A stretch of 64,000 bases of DNA, from NCBI RefSeq assembly GCF_024436415.1, contig NZ_JAFMZQ010000001.1, forward strand, positions 992,001 through 1,056,000, given 5' to 3'. Origin of the DNA: Pedobacter deserti. Its GTDB lineage: Bacteria; Bacteroidota; Bacteroidia; Sphingobacteriales; Sphingobacteriaceae. Both the position numbers and the translations under genes were made by a program. Positions 56,256 through 64,000 of the stretch are shown one piece after another; position 1 is the first letter of the stretch; every line of letters begins with the position of its first letter. The notes beneath the pieces are model-generated. The model made no database searches. It saw nothing but the letters and a program-made list of their open reading frames with translations, and was not told the origin of the DNA.

Positions 56256-57506
56256 ATGTGCAAAATAACCGCTTCGCGGCTGGATGGGATTATATTAGCG
56301 CTTACAGAATTCAGCCGGGGTAACTTCGCTGTCCGGCTGGATGTTTCGGATGACGGGGATCCGCTGAATACGGTGACTGCGGGATTGAACAGGCTTGGTG
56401 AAGAACTTGAAAAAACCAATCAGCTGGTGACGCGGTTGATCACCTCATCGGACCAGGTTTTTTATATTGTTTCGATAGACCAGACAGACCCTTTTAAAAA
56501 TACCTTCACTTATCTGAGTCCGCATGTAGAAGGCATTATCGGGTTCTCGGTGGATGATGTACGCAACGAGCCGCTGCTTTGGTTGAACTCCATACATCCG
56601 GAGGATCTGGAAGGGGTGAAAGCGACTACAAAAGAGATGTTTACGTCTAAAAGTCCGAGAACCCGGGTGTACCGTATGAAGCATAAACGTACAGGAAAGT
56701 ACGTTTGGCTGGAAGATTATGTCGTCCCTATCCTGGATGAAACCGGGCGCATTCAGGAGTTTTACGCATCGGCGCGTGATTTTACAGCACGTAAAGAAGC
56801 AGAACTTGAACGCGAGCGACTGATTGCGGAGCTCAACCGGAGACATGACGAGTTGATGCAGTTCAGCCATATTGTATCGCACAATCTGCGGTCGCCCGTG
56901 GCGAATATCCTTGGCCTGGCACAGCTTCTCCATGAAGATGTTCCTTCAGCATCACTGGCTGAGACCACGGGGTATATCCTCAAAGCCGCCCAGTCGATGG
57001 ATCATGTATTGCGTGACCTGAACACAGTGTTGTCTGTACGGTCCAGCCTGGAGGAAAAAATGCAGACGTTTTTGCTAAGTGAGATCATCTCGCTGGTGTG
57101 CATCAACCTGAAAAAAGAGATAGATGAGAGTGCTGCACGCATTCATGTAACCGTGGATCCTCTGGCAGATGAACTGACCAGCATCAAAAGCTATGTCCAG
57201 AGCGCACTGTTCAATCTAATCAGTAATGCGATGAAGTATCGTTCGCCGGAGAGACCGCCCGTCATTGCCGTAAACGTTTACAAAGAGGGAACTCATACCG
57301 TGATTTCTATCCAGGACAATGGCCTGGGAATAGACCTGGATTTGCATCAGCACCGGATCTTTGCACTGTACGGCAGACTGCATTCAGATCGCGAAGGAAA
57401 AGGACTGGGCTTGTATATGACCAAGACACAGATCGAGTCTTTAAAAGGAACGATTGCCGTGGAGAGTGAAGTGGGTCGGGGTACAACCTTTACGATAAGG
57501 CTTTAG
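56256..57506 (+). CDS. PAS-domain sensor histidine kinase
   Basis: 416 residues from ATG 56256 (an in-frame TTG at 56250 adds two residues). N-terminal HAMP-like segment without membrane helices, PAS domain (about 70-190, DQVFYIVSIDQTD, PAC-like RVYRMKHKRTGKYVWLED), HisKA with HIVSHNLRSPVANIL, and HATPase with IQDNGLGIDLDL and KGLGLYMTKTQIE. Overlaps the convergent receiver gene by 4 bp at the stops. Confidence 0.92.
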   Translation: MCKITASRLDGIILALTEFSRGNFAVRLDVSDDGDPLNTVTAGLNRLGEELEKTNQLVTRLITSSDQVFYIVSIDQTDPFKNTFTYLSPHVEGIIGFSVDDVRNEPLLWLNSIHPEDLEGVKATTKEMFTSKSPRTRVYRMKHKRTGKYVWLEDYVVPILDETGRIQEFYASARDFTARKEAELERERLIAELNRRHDELMQFSHIVSHNLRSPVANILGLAQLLHEDVPSASLAETTGYILKAAQSMDHVLRDLNTVLSVRSSLEEKMQTFLLSEIISLVCINLKKEIDESAARIHVTVDPLADELTSIKSYVQSALFNLISNAMKYRSPERPPVIAVNVYKEGTHTVISIQDNGLGIDLDLHQHRIFALYGRLHSDREGKGLGLYMTKTQIESLKGTIAVESEVGRGTTFTIRL

Positions 57507-57877
57507 TTGCCCCTGGCCGCTACTGCCCTAACGGTGCCAATAAGCTCTTCCGCTTCGGTATCTTTTAAGACGAATGCTTTGGCGCCTGCTTCCATGGCTT
57601 TTTCTGCAAAGCCTTCCTTCGCATGCATGGTAAGCAGGATGACGCTGATCTCCGGGAATTCAGCTGTCAGGGTCCTCGTAAGTTCAATGCCGTCCATTTC
57701 CGGCATGTTAAGGTCGGTAAGCACTACCTGACAAGGGACGCCGCCGCGTATCAGGCTCAGGGCCACGGCACCATTTTCTGCCTCTCCGCTGACTACGATA
57801 TCGGGTTCGTAAGCAAAAAGTTGTATCAAACCGGCGCGGACAATGGGATGGTCATCTACGATTAAAAGCTGAATCAT
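57503..57877 (-). CDS. Receiver-only response regulator
   Basis: 124 residues: a NarL-type receiver with LLIVDDHPIVRAGL, acceptor Asp in LTDLNMPEMDGIEL and Lys in AFVLKDTEA, ending right after alpha-5. The usual LuxR-type HTH is missing. It overlaps the histidine kinase gene tail to tail by 4 bp, a good candidate partner. Confidence 0.9.
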   Translation of the reverse strand: MIQLLIVDDHPIVRAGLIQLFAYEPDIVVSGEAENGAVALSLIRGGVPCQVVLTDLNMPEMDGIELTRTLTAEFPEISVILLTMHAKEGFAEKAMEAGAKAFVLKDTEAEELIGTVRAVAARGN

Positions 57878-57973
57878 AAGAATATAGCACCATTATCGGG
57901 AAAAGGTTTTGCCGGCGTGAATTTCAGGTATAACCCGTTGTGGTTGGGATAAAGACGTGAGGATGTGGCCGCG

Positions 57974-58933
57974 CTACCTTTTATTAAAAGAAAACCGTCT
58001 TGATATACTGAAGCCCCAGCGGTACTGGCCTTTTGTCCAGGAGCTGGTGGTCTGCGGAATAAACTGCATTTCCTGAATGGCGGTGGCATTGGTGAAGTTG
58101 AAGTGGAATACGTGGCCGCCGGTTTCCATCTCCAGTCCGGCGCCCAGCACGTTGTAAAACCTGGTCTGGTTGAGTGTTTCCAGATATTGCTTTTCCTCCT
58201 TGTTGCGGAAAGGAACGGTATAATCTACCACGAGTGACATCCGTTTGCTTAGTTTTAACCTGCCTCCCGCGCCCAGTGCGAAGAGGTCGTTCTGATCATT
58301 GAACTGGGTGTAGTTGCGGTGAATATAGCTTGGGATGAGTACAAGCGATAGGCCCGGACTGAATTTGCGGGCGAGGATCAGCTGACTTACATAGTTCATC
58401 CGGTCGGTAAAACTGCTGTAAGAGGTTGCCGCAGTTGGGTCGTCTTTGTTGGCCTTTACTGCAGCGATGGTGTTGCTGACAAAAGCGGTGGCCGACAGCG
58501 GCATCCGGTCGTCGCTTGTTTGCTGAAGCAGGCGAAATTTCAGGCTGAGTTCAATGAGCTGCTGAACGGCCGTAGCTCCCTTGGCACGTGCAAGCCCGGC
58601 AGTGAGGCGGTCACTTACCCCATAGTCGAACCCAATGCGGATATCCGTAGAGTTGTCGAGTCCGAAAAACTGACTGATGCCACCGTTATCACCTGCAATA
58701 TCACCAAAGCGGTGGTCGACCTTAAAGTCGAGCTCATTGCGGTGGATGGTTTCATTGGTATGCAGGTTGATCAGTTTACCCGACTTAAACGTGGCGGTCA
58801 CTTTCTCGCGTTCCTGGGGTATGGTCTCCAGTTCCTTTTCAAGATCCTGCTGCGCCATTCCCGAAAGGGCAAGGCACAACAAGACCAGAACAAACATGAT
58901 TTTTTGATTCGTTTGGTTAAATTCTATGTTCAT
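57974..58933 (-). CDS. DUF5777-family beta-barrel protein
   Basis: 319 residues, signal peptide (LVLLCLALSGMAQ; an internal ATG at 58897 may be the true start). Outer-membrane barrel of DUF5777 with NRNELDFKVDHRFGD and a final aromatic strand. Last gene of the cytochrome c/YceI/DUF5777 operon, 7 bp after YceI. Confidence 0.85.
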   Translation of the reverse strand: MNIEFNQTNQKIMFVLVLLCLALSGMAQQDLEKELETIPQEREKVTATFKSGKLINLHTNETIHRNELDFKVDHRFGDIAGDNGGISQFFGLDNSTDIRIGFDYGVSDRLTAGLARAKGATAVQQLIELSLKFRLLQQTSDDRMPLSATAFVSNTIAAVKANKDDPTAATSYSSFTDRMNYVSQLILARKFSPGLSLVLIPSYIHRNYTQFNDQNDLFALGAGGRLKLSKRMSLVVDYTVPFRNKEEKQYLETLNQTRFYNVLGAGLEMETGGHVFHFNFTNATAIQEMQFIPQTTSSWTKGQYRWGFSISRRFSFNKR

Positions 58934-58940
58934 ATAGATG

Positions 58941-59483
58941 TTATTTTTTCTGGAGATACAGGGCCTGAACCCTCACCTCTACAAATTCTGCGATGTTTTT
59001 AAATACCAGCGAAGGGATCTTAATGCCATGGTCGGCTATCCTGACTTTAAAGGTGGCGCGTGCCGTTATGCTATCCTTGTTCACGGTGAGGTTAGCCGGA
59101 ACCGTATACGCTTTTGTCACCCCATGTACATTCAGGTTGCCGCTTACGTTCACCGGGTAATTGCCCTCTTTCTGCGGATCGAAGGCGCCCGTGATCTTAC
59201 CCTTAAACTCTGAATGGGGAAACTTGTCCGATTCCATATAGTTTTCATTGAAGTGCTCCTGCATCAGCTTCTTCTGGAACCTGAAGGAGGTGTTGCTCAC
59301 CCGGAACACGATTTCCCCGCTGCCGGTGTTTATGGCAGAACCTGCCGTATTACTTTTGGCTTCAATGTCTTCGACCACCGTGCTCGAGAAAAAGGATATC
59401 GCTGCGTTTCTGCTGATCAGCACCTGGGCATGCACCTGTACCAACGTAAACAGCAGCACAAATAGGGTTGAGATCTGTTTCAT
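58941..59483 (-). CDS. YceI-family periplasmic protein
   Basis: 180 residues, signal peptide (LVQVHAQ). Lipocalin-like YceI fold that binds isoprenoid or amphiphilic ligands; NENYMESDKFPHSEFKG is the hallmark block. Middle gene of the operon. Confidence 0.88.
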   Translation of the reverse strand: MKQISTLFVLLFTLVQVHAQVLISRNAAISFFSSTVVEDIEAKSNTAGSAINTGSGEIVFRVSNTSFRFQKKLMQEHFNENYMESDKFPHSEFKGKITGAFDPQKEGNYPVNVSGNLNVHGVTKAYTVPANLTVNKDSITARATFKVRIADHGIKIPSLVFKNIAEFVEVRVQALYLQKK

Positions 59484-59491
59484 AGATTGGG

Positions 59492-59851
59492 CTATTGCGG
59501 TAAACCATTGTCGAACCAGGTCTGCAGCGAAGTCAGCTCAGCTGCCGAAAGGCTGCCTGTTTTGGGCATGGTTTTGTTGACCAGTACGGCCTGGCGGATC
59601 CTGTTCGAATTGGCCACAACGGAAGCATGTCCGTTGAAAGTCCACATGCCCGAGGCAGTCCCTCCCGGAGCGTGGCAAGCGTTGCATTTGTTCTGGAACA
59701 AAGCCTGTGCGAAGTTGGCGTAGGTGATCTCCTCTGCCGGCGGATCGGGCGGGCCGTCATCAGGTTTCAGTTCGGCGGCCTGTTTCTTTGAACAGCTTAC
59801 CATAGTCAGGTAAAAGCATGTCAGCATAGCGAAGGTTAAAATTTTGTTCAT
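59492..59851 (-). CDS. Small c-type cytochrome lipoprotein
   Basis: 119 residues, lipobox TMVSCSKK. Haem motif CNACH near residue 56 and likely axial Met in NKTMPKTG. Periplasmic electron carrier. First gene of the three-gene unit, so an electron or lipid link with YceI and DUF5777 is plausible but unproven. Confidence 0.85.
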   Translation of the reverse strand: MNKILTFAMLTCFYLTMVSCSKKQAAELKPDDGPPDPPAEEITYANFAQALFQNKCNACHAPGGTASGMWTFNGHASVVANSNRIRQAVLVNKTMPKTGSLSAAELTSLQTWFDNGLPQ

Positions 59852-59928
59852 ATCTGCATTACGGGACGAAGCCCGGGAAGGTTGTCCCGCTTTAATTAAG
59901 TCGGGAAAAATATATTTTTGCTATGCCG

Positions 59929-59948
59929 GGCAACCTTTTCCGGTTGCC
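59929..59948. promoter_or_regulatory. Inverted repeat before the ECF sigma gene
   Basis: GGCAACC and GGTTGCC face each other across 6 nt, 40 bp before the GTG of the sigma gene; a TATTTTTG box at 59913 precedes it but has no well-spaced -33. It could be an operator or leader hairpin. Confidence 0.35.
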
Positions 59949-59987
59949 ATGCGTATGCGCGGTATATATCAATGAAATAAACAGCTA

Positions 59988-60554
59988 GTGCAGTCCATCA
60001 TCAGAGGTTGTATCAATAGGGAGCGATCCAGTCAGCATTTACTGTATAAGGAATACTATGGCTACTGCATGGCCATTTGCCGCAGGTATGCCATCAATGA
60101 TTTTGAGGCTGCTGACGTATTAAATGATGGGTTTCTGAAAGTGTTTACGCATATCGAAAAGTACGACAGTGCCAAGCCCTTCAAGGCCTGGATCGGCCGC
60201 ATCATGACCAATACGGCGATAGACCATTACCGGGCCAATCTCCGGTTCAGCGGACACGAAGATCTGTCGGATCACCAGGACATCGGCAGTTATGCGAGTG
60301 TATATGCCGATCTCGCATATAAAGAACTGCTGCTGCTGGTGCAGCGCCTGCCGCCCGCTTACCGCATGGTGTTCAACCTCTTTGCGATCGACGGGTACAC
60401 GCACGAGGAGATCAGCGGAATGCTGAACATTTCCGTGGGGACATCTAAATCAAATCTGTTCAAAGCCCGGCAAAAACTACAGGAGATGCTTAGCGAAACA
60501 GATGCCGCGCAGAAAGCAGATGCTCCGGAAACAACCATTAAATACGGCTCGTGA
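59988..60554 (+). CDS. ECF sigma factor (sigma-70 family)
   Basis: 188 residues. Sigma-2 (ADVLNDGFLKVFTHIEKYD and AIDHYRANLRF) and sigma-4 (LPPAYRMVFNLFAIDGYTHEEISGMLNISVGTSKSNL). The GTG at 59988 is used because the in-frame TGA at 59973 rules out anything further upstream. Followed 24 bp later by its probable partner. Confidence 0.9.
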   Translation: MQSIIRGCINRERSSQHLLYKEYYGYCMAICRRYAINDFEAADVLNDGFLKVFTHIEKYDSAKPFKAWIGRIMTNTAIDHYRANLRFSGHEDLSDHQDIGSYASVYADLAYKELLLLVQRLPPAYRMVFNLFAIDGYTHEEISGMLNISVGTSKSNLFKARQKLQEMLSETDAAQKADAPETTIKYGS

Positions 60555-60578
60555 TGAGTCTGCAATACCATACGGCAA

Positions 60579-61721
60579 ATGAAAACTGAAAATAATATAG
60601 ACGAGTATTTCAAAAAGGGATTAGCCGAGCCCGACATCCCATTCGATGAGGCCCATTGGGAGAAGATGTCGGCCATGCTCGACGACCATAAACCCCGGCG
60701 CGTACTTCCGCTATGGCTCATCGCCGGAGGCAGCATCGCTGCTGCATTGCTGATCGGGCTCTTTGTGGTGCTTAACCAGCCTACCTTGATCCCGGCAAAA
60801 GAACAAAATCTTGCACGGGAGCCGAAGCAAAAGCCATCGGAAGAGCCGGTGCAGGCAGAGGAGCAAACGGCGGTACAAATACCAAGCCCCATGCAGACTG
60901 CGAAATCTGAACAGCCCCGCATAGCAGGGGAGACGCTCGCCGAGGTTCAAGGGCTGGTAGATCTTGATACAGCAGCTAAACCGACCCTTATTCCGCAGCA
61001 GCCTCCGACCGAAGCTATTGCTTCGGTAGCGGAACCTGTATCGAAACCTGTAACGGAACCCGCAACCGAAACTGTAACGGAACCCGCAACGGAATTACCA
61101 CCGCCCAGCGAAGCCAAACCCCTTCGTGCGGGAGGCAAACCCTTTGTGCTGAGCATTATCGCTGCGCCGGACATTTCTACCAGTCCCTCAAACCTTTCCA
61201 CTAAGATCAGTACCAACATAGGTGTGCTGGGTACTTACGCCTTGTCTGACAGGCTTAGCGTGACGACCGGACTGGTGTATGCTGTGAAACGGTATGGCTA
61301 TGGGTCGACAACCATCGGCGCCTACGGAGCTGGATCCAGGTCGTCGGACGTATTTGCCGACTGCCGGGTACTTGATATTCCGCTCAACCTGAACTATATG
61401 ATCTTTGAAAAGGGTCGCAATTCCCTGACCATCAATCCCGGAATATCCAGCTATCTCATGCTCAATGAAAAATATGAATACCATATCGGGGAGGCTGGGT
61501 CACCTGCACAGGTGTCACGGCGCGAGATCGTAAACAAGAACCAGCACCTTTTCGGTGTCGGCAATATTTCCCTGAGCCTGAACCGCCAGCTGAGCAACAA
61601 GGTAAATGTTGGTCTGCAGCCCTTCCTGAAGGTGCCGCTTACAGGCATCGGCGAATACAATACCCGGCTGCGCTCCATGGGGGTGGCTGTTTCGCTCAAT
61701 ATGAACATGTCCGGGAATTAA
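60579..61721 (+). CDS. Anti-sigma-like membrane protein joined to a beta-barrel-like domain
   Basis: 380 residues. Residues 1-40 are a charged cytosolic head (NNIDEYFKKGLAEPDIPFDEAHWEKM) of the type that binds sigma, 45-66 is a membrane helix (LWLIAGGSIAAALLIGLFVV), 67-175 is a Pro/Glu/Ala-rich linker with short (E/K)P(V/A)TE repeats, and 176-380 is rich in amphipathic strands like PorT-type outer-membrane barrels. One protein may therefore span the inner membrane and reach a barrel. This is unusual; the barrel could also be a soluble beta domain. Confidence 0.75.
   Translation: MKTENNIDEYFKKGLAEPDIPFDEAHWEKMSAMLDDHKPRRVLPLWLIAGGSIAAALLIGLFVVLNQPTLIPAKEQNLAREPKQKPSEEPVQAEEQTAVQIPSPMQTAKSEQPRIAGETLAEVQGLVDLDTAAKPTLIPQQPPTEAIASVAEPVSKPVTEPATETVTEPATELPPPSEAKPLRAGGKPFVLSIIAAPDISTSPSNLSTKISTNIGVLGTYALSDRLSVTTGLVYAVKRYGYGSTTIGAYGAGSRSSDVFADCRVLDIPLNLNYMIFEKGRNSLTINPGISSYLMLNEKYEYHIGEAGSPAQVSRREIVNKNQHLFGVGNISLSLNRQLSNKVNVGLQPFLKVPLTGIGEYNTRLRSMGVAVSLNMNMSGN
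61031..61094 (+). repeat. Short tandem repeat in the linker of the anti-sigma/barrel gene
   Basis: Imperfect 18-24-nt repeats of GAAACCTGTAACG / GGAACCCGCAACC encode repeated E/K-P-V/A-T-E units. Such repeats can change length, which would alter the linker. Confidence 0.6.
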
Positions 61722-61831
61722 GGGTTCACTAACCGCTGTTCCAGGTACTGGAACGTTAAGCGACTATTAAATTCTCATTTTAGTTCTGATAATGTCTTCG
61801 CTTTGTGTAACTTAACCTAATAAATTGTATT

Positions 61832-61990
61832 ATGGAAGTTAATTATGTCATTGTCATTCCCGTTGCCTTGGTTGTGCTGCTGCTCGTTGGTTGGCTGATC
61901 CGGAGAAATTCCAAAGACAGGAAGAAGTTTGAACAGGAATCTATCAATGCTGAAATCAAACCTGAGACGCACAAGGATGATCATGTCTGA
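61832..61990 (+). CDS. 52-residue membrane protein
   Basis: One N-terminal helix (VIVIPVALVVLLLVGWLI) followed by an Arg/Lys-rich part and an acidic/His tail (KPETHKDDHV). Phospholemman-like layout; no family. 110 bp after the anti-sigma gene. Confidence 0.65.
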   Translation: MEVNYVIVIPVALVVLLLVGWLIRRNSKDRKKFEQESINAEIKPETHKDDHV

Positions 61991-62030
61991 CCATTGAAAC
62001 ATTTCGAAGTGCATTTGGTTTTTTTAGGGT

Positions 62031-62168
62031 ATGAGAAACAAAGTATTAAAGATTATCCTGCTGATCGCATTCATCATTTTGGCGGTTTATGCCGTTAACC
62101 TCGTTAAAGACTCCAATAAAGGTGTTCCCTCACCGAATAAGAAAGGAAGCCCTTTCCAACAAAAATAA
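62031..62168 (+). CDS. 45-residue membrane protein
   Basis: One helix (VLKIILLIAFIILAVYAV) then a short polar tail KDSNKGVPSP. 40 bp after the previous small protein, so likely one unit. No recognised family. Confidence 0.6.
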   Translation: MRNKVLKIILLIAFIILAVYAVNLVKDSNKGVPSPNKKGSPFQQK

Positions 62169-62207
62169 CGCTAAAACGGCTTTGTTTAGCTTAAGGATCC
62201 GCGCTGG

Positions 62208-62669
62208 CTATCTGGCGAAGTAATAATAAAACATGGCCTTAACGATCTGGCTCATGTTCCGTTTTCCTGTAACCCAGTCTGAGATGCTTTCCCGGTCTAC
62301 ACCCGTATCGAATGCGATCTGCTTAATCCGTATACCTTTTTCGTTCATTTTCTGATCGAGCCAGGCGGGCGTTACTTCACTCGCCGGAGAAGGGCGAAAG
62401 GTGACAGGCAGGATGACCAGTTCGGACTGGGGCAGAAACTTGCTGAACAGTTCTCGTGTTCTTTTGATTAAAGTAGCTTCGGTGGCGTAGTTGCCGGATC
62501 TGTTTTCCTGCTGCCTGCATTCAATCTCAGTGACATGTTCGTCTGTATACTTAATGCTGAAAGTGATGCTCGACTCTCGTTCATGCCGTTCGGCAGCTTT
62601 GTTAAGTTTGCTTAATTGCTCGGCCGAGACCTGCCCGGCTAGTTTATCTATACCTGTAATCGTACTCAT
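62208..62669 (-). CDS. HTH-containing protein next to HipA
   Basis: 153 residues. A beta-rich N-terminal half and a C-terminal HTH (KQIAFDTGVDRESISDWV). It is 141 bp downstream of the HipA-type gene on the same strand. It could be the cognate antitoxin/regulator, though usual HipB proteins precede hipA and are shorter. Confidence 0.7.
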   Translation of the reverse strand: MSTITGIDKLAGQVSAEQLSKLNKAAERHERESSITFSIKYTDEHVTEIECRQQENRSGNYATEATLIKRTRELFSKFLPQSELVILPVTFRPSPASEVTPAWLDQKMNEKGIRIKQIAFDTGVDRESISDWVTGKRNMSQIVKAMFYYYFAR

Positions 62670-62810
62670 TGGCTATGTTCCAAGTTTTTCATTAGCATGA
62701 TTGCATCACACTAACAATTCACCCAGCAACAAGTTTTAACAGCAGCGCAATCGAAGTCACCCTGAACTGCTTGAACTTTACAAGAAATATGAATCGCACG
62801 GAGGTGATCA

Positions 62811-64000
62811 TTATTGATCGAACTGAAATGCTGTGGACATCTGCTCCACCTCGCTTCTGGAGATGCCGATTTCCCTGGCAATTGTTCTCCAGTTCGATAC
62901 CGATTTGCTGACCTGGTGAAAAATATCCTCCATTTGGCGTTTGTCAAGACGAAAATATTCTCCGACACTGAAGGCCAGGTCAAAATCTAATGCACTGCTT
63001 GAGCTGTCGATGGTCAGCGCCAGAGAGTCTTTGTCGATGGATGGGTTGATGTCATAGGCGGGGGACAATGTCCATCCCTTGTCTGTCAGCACAAAACCAT
63101 GGTTTCTTAAATGGTCGTCAGTGTTGGAAATGGCGATATTGAAGATGATCCTTCTCCAGAGCTGGTGCAGGTCTGCCTCTATCGATTTGCCGTATCGCTG
63201 TATGAATTCAGCAATGTCAAGATAACCGGTCTCTTCAGGAATATTACCCTCAATATTGCCGGTCATGGTCATCGCCGAGGAAAAATGGATGCGGTGCCCC
63301 AGTTCCCTGTCGAAGCGTTTGGTCAGGAAAGTATCGTATTTTCCCGATACGTGCAGGAGCTGTGATTCTGCCATGTTTATTCCTGCACCGGTTGCGAGTC
63401 TATAGGCGAGATATTCCCAAGCCCCCTTGTTTGTTGTATCGCTATTGGACGGAAACTTGGCGATCCATAACTGTCCCTTTTCGTCGATAATGTTCGCCTT
63501 TGGCCTTGCTCCGCCCAGTGAGGAGCCTGGTGCGAGCAATATTTTTACATCTTTCCTAACATCGATAGCATCCTCGTCTTTTTCGTAGCGTGAAGCACTT
63601 TCCTGCAGTTCGCCGATATGTGCCCATGGTGGCGTTGGGGAATCCCTGTTGTCATCAAGAAATGGCCCGCCTGGATCGAGTTTGAACCTTAGTGCGCCCA
63701 TTCTGCTCATATCGTTTACTCCCAAAAGGTATTCGATATCATACAGCGTGGGGTTTGGCTTACCCTGCTCCCTTGCAACATCTGCGGCGCGCCTTCTCAT
63801 TAATGTCCTTCCCCAGGTGTCGGGCATGGAATCCATAAAGACGCCAAAGTTCTCCTTGTTCCTTGGATACTGCGGGCCGGTGAATTGATCCAGGTCGGGG
63901 TCCAACAGAAAGAAGCGCGAATCCTTGAGCCACTCCCGGTTATATTCAAAGCTGAAGGTCTTTTTCGCTTTTCCCTGGACAGCAGTCAGTACACCAATCT
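62811..64000 (-). CDS. HipA-type serine/threonine kinase toxin, 5' end cut by window
   Basis: At least 396 residues; the frame stays open to the right edge, so the TTG at 63905 is not the start. HipA motifs: SLGGARPKANIID (ATP-binding loop), NPTLYDIEYLLGVNDMSRMGAL, catalytic ISNTDDHLRNHGF and the metal-binding YDINPSID. All catalytic residues look intact. In toxin-antitoxin systems HipA phosphorylates tRNA ligases and causes dormancy; the partner is probably encoded at 62208. Confidence 0.9.
   Translation of the reverse strand, partial: IGVLTAVQGKAKKTFSFEYNREWLKDSRFFLLDPDLDQFTGPQYPRNKENFGVFMDSMPDTWGRTLMRRRAADVAREQGKPNPTLYDIEYLLGVNDMSRMGALRFKLDPGGPFLDDNRDSPTPPWAHIGELQESASRYEKDEDAIDVRKDVKILLAPGSSLGGARPKANIIDEKGQLWIAKFPSNSDTTNKGAWEYLAYRLATGAGINMAESQLLHVSGKYDTFLTKRFDRELGHRIHFSSAMTMTGNIEGNIPEETGYLDIAEFIQRYGKSIEADLHQLWRRIIFNIAISNTDDHLRNHGFVLTDKGWTLSPAYDINPSIDKDSLALTIDSSSSALDFDLAFSVGEYFRLDKRQMEDIFHQVSKSVSNWRTIAREIGISRSEVEQMSTAFQFDQ

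Noticed and set aside
61738..61754. GTTCCAG / CTGGAAC hairpin after the anti-sigma/barrel gene
   Set aside because: Perfect 7-bp arms but no T-run and a 3-nt loop, so not called a terminator.
1..64000. tRNA, rRNA, CRISPR, insertion sequence, prophage
   Set aside because: I looked in the gaps between genes and saw no tRNA-like arms, spaced direct repeats, transposase or phage genes.

Overview
The window reads as a chromosomal segment of a free-living Bacteroidota, most likely a Sphingobacteriaceae (Pedobacter/Mucilaginibacter-like) bacterium. This rests on protein types (TonB receptors with a carboxypeptidase-like N-terminal domain, DUF4876, DUF6850, DUF5777, GH76, GH140, Bacteroidota-type ECF sigma factors, CRTAC1-type FG-GAP lipoproteins), on promoters fitting the Bacteroidota form TTTG-N19..21-TAnnTTTG, and on the general lack of Shine-Dalgarno sequences. 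I see no rRNA, tRNA, CRISPR array, insertion sequence or phage gene. The genus is an inference.

Layout. 0-9 kb: end of an exopolysaccharide priming glycosylphosphotransferase, an outer-membrane barrel plus lipoprotein pair, a two-gene LamG/GH76 glycan operon without SusC/SusD, a small YtxH-like/ankyrin pair and a WcaI-like glycosyltransferase. 9-18 kb: an SDR oxidoreductase, then a tight glycogen-to-trehalose operon (51-aa ORF, GlgX, TreZ, and a TreY-MalQ fusion) with overlapping genes. 18-27 kb: housekeeping genes (dxs, glyA, a hybrid histidine kinase, comF-like, rlmN, rluF), with a 348-bp noncoding stretch after comF holding two related hairpin units. 27-34 kb: an orphan ECF sigma factor, AraC regulator and siderophore-interacting protein, S41 peptidase and DHFR-like protein, an AAA/DUF4143 ATPase behind a perfect 45-bp palindrome, and a phytanoyl-CoA dioxygenase-like protein.

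33.8-42.2 kb is the most distinctive region. A six-gene operon encodes a small His-rich exported protein, a TonB receptor, a DUF4876 lipoprotein, a DUF6850 barrel, an unknown lipoprotein and an APC permease. A convergent gene encodes a MerC-family membrane protein. Both transcription units carry nearly the same dyad (TGCAAyTwTGkTGCA) in their promoters, which suggests one metal-responsive repressor (Zur-like by inference) controls an outer-to-inner-membrane metal uptake route.

42-64 kb: a three-gene exporter (TolC, HlyD, and an ABC protein with a degenerate ATPase site), NhaA, a voltage-gated-type ion channel with a zinc ribbon, a DUF389 protein, a 1108-residue FG-GAP/ASPIC lipoprotein, a DUF3267 peptidase-like protein, a GH140-like hydrolase, a PAS histidine kinase tail-to-tail with a receiver-only regulator, a cytochrome c/YceI/DUF5777 operon, an ECF sigma factor followed by a membrane protein that joins an anti-sigma-like head to a barrel-like tail, two small membrane proteins, and a HipA-type kinase cut by the window edge.
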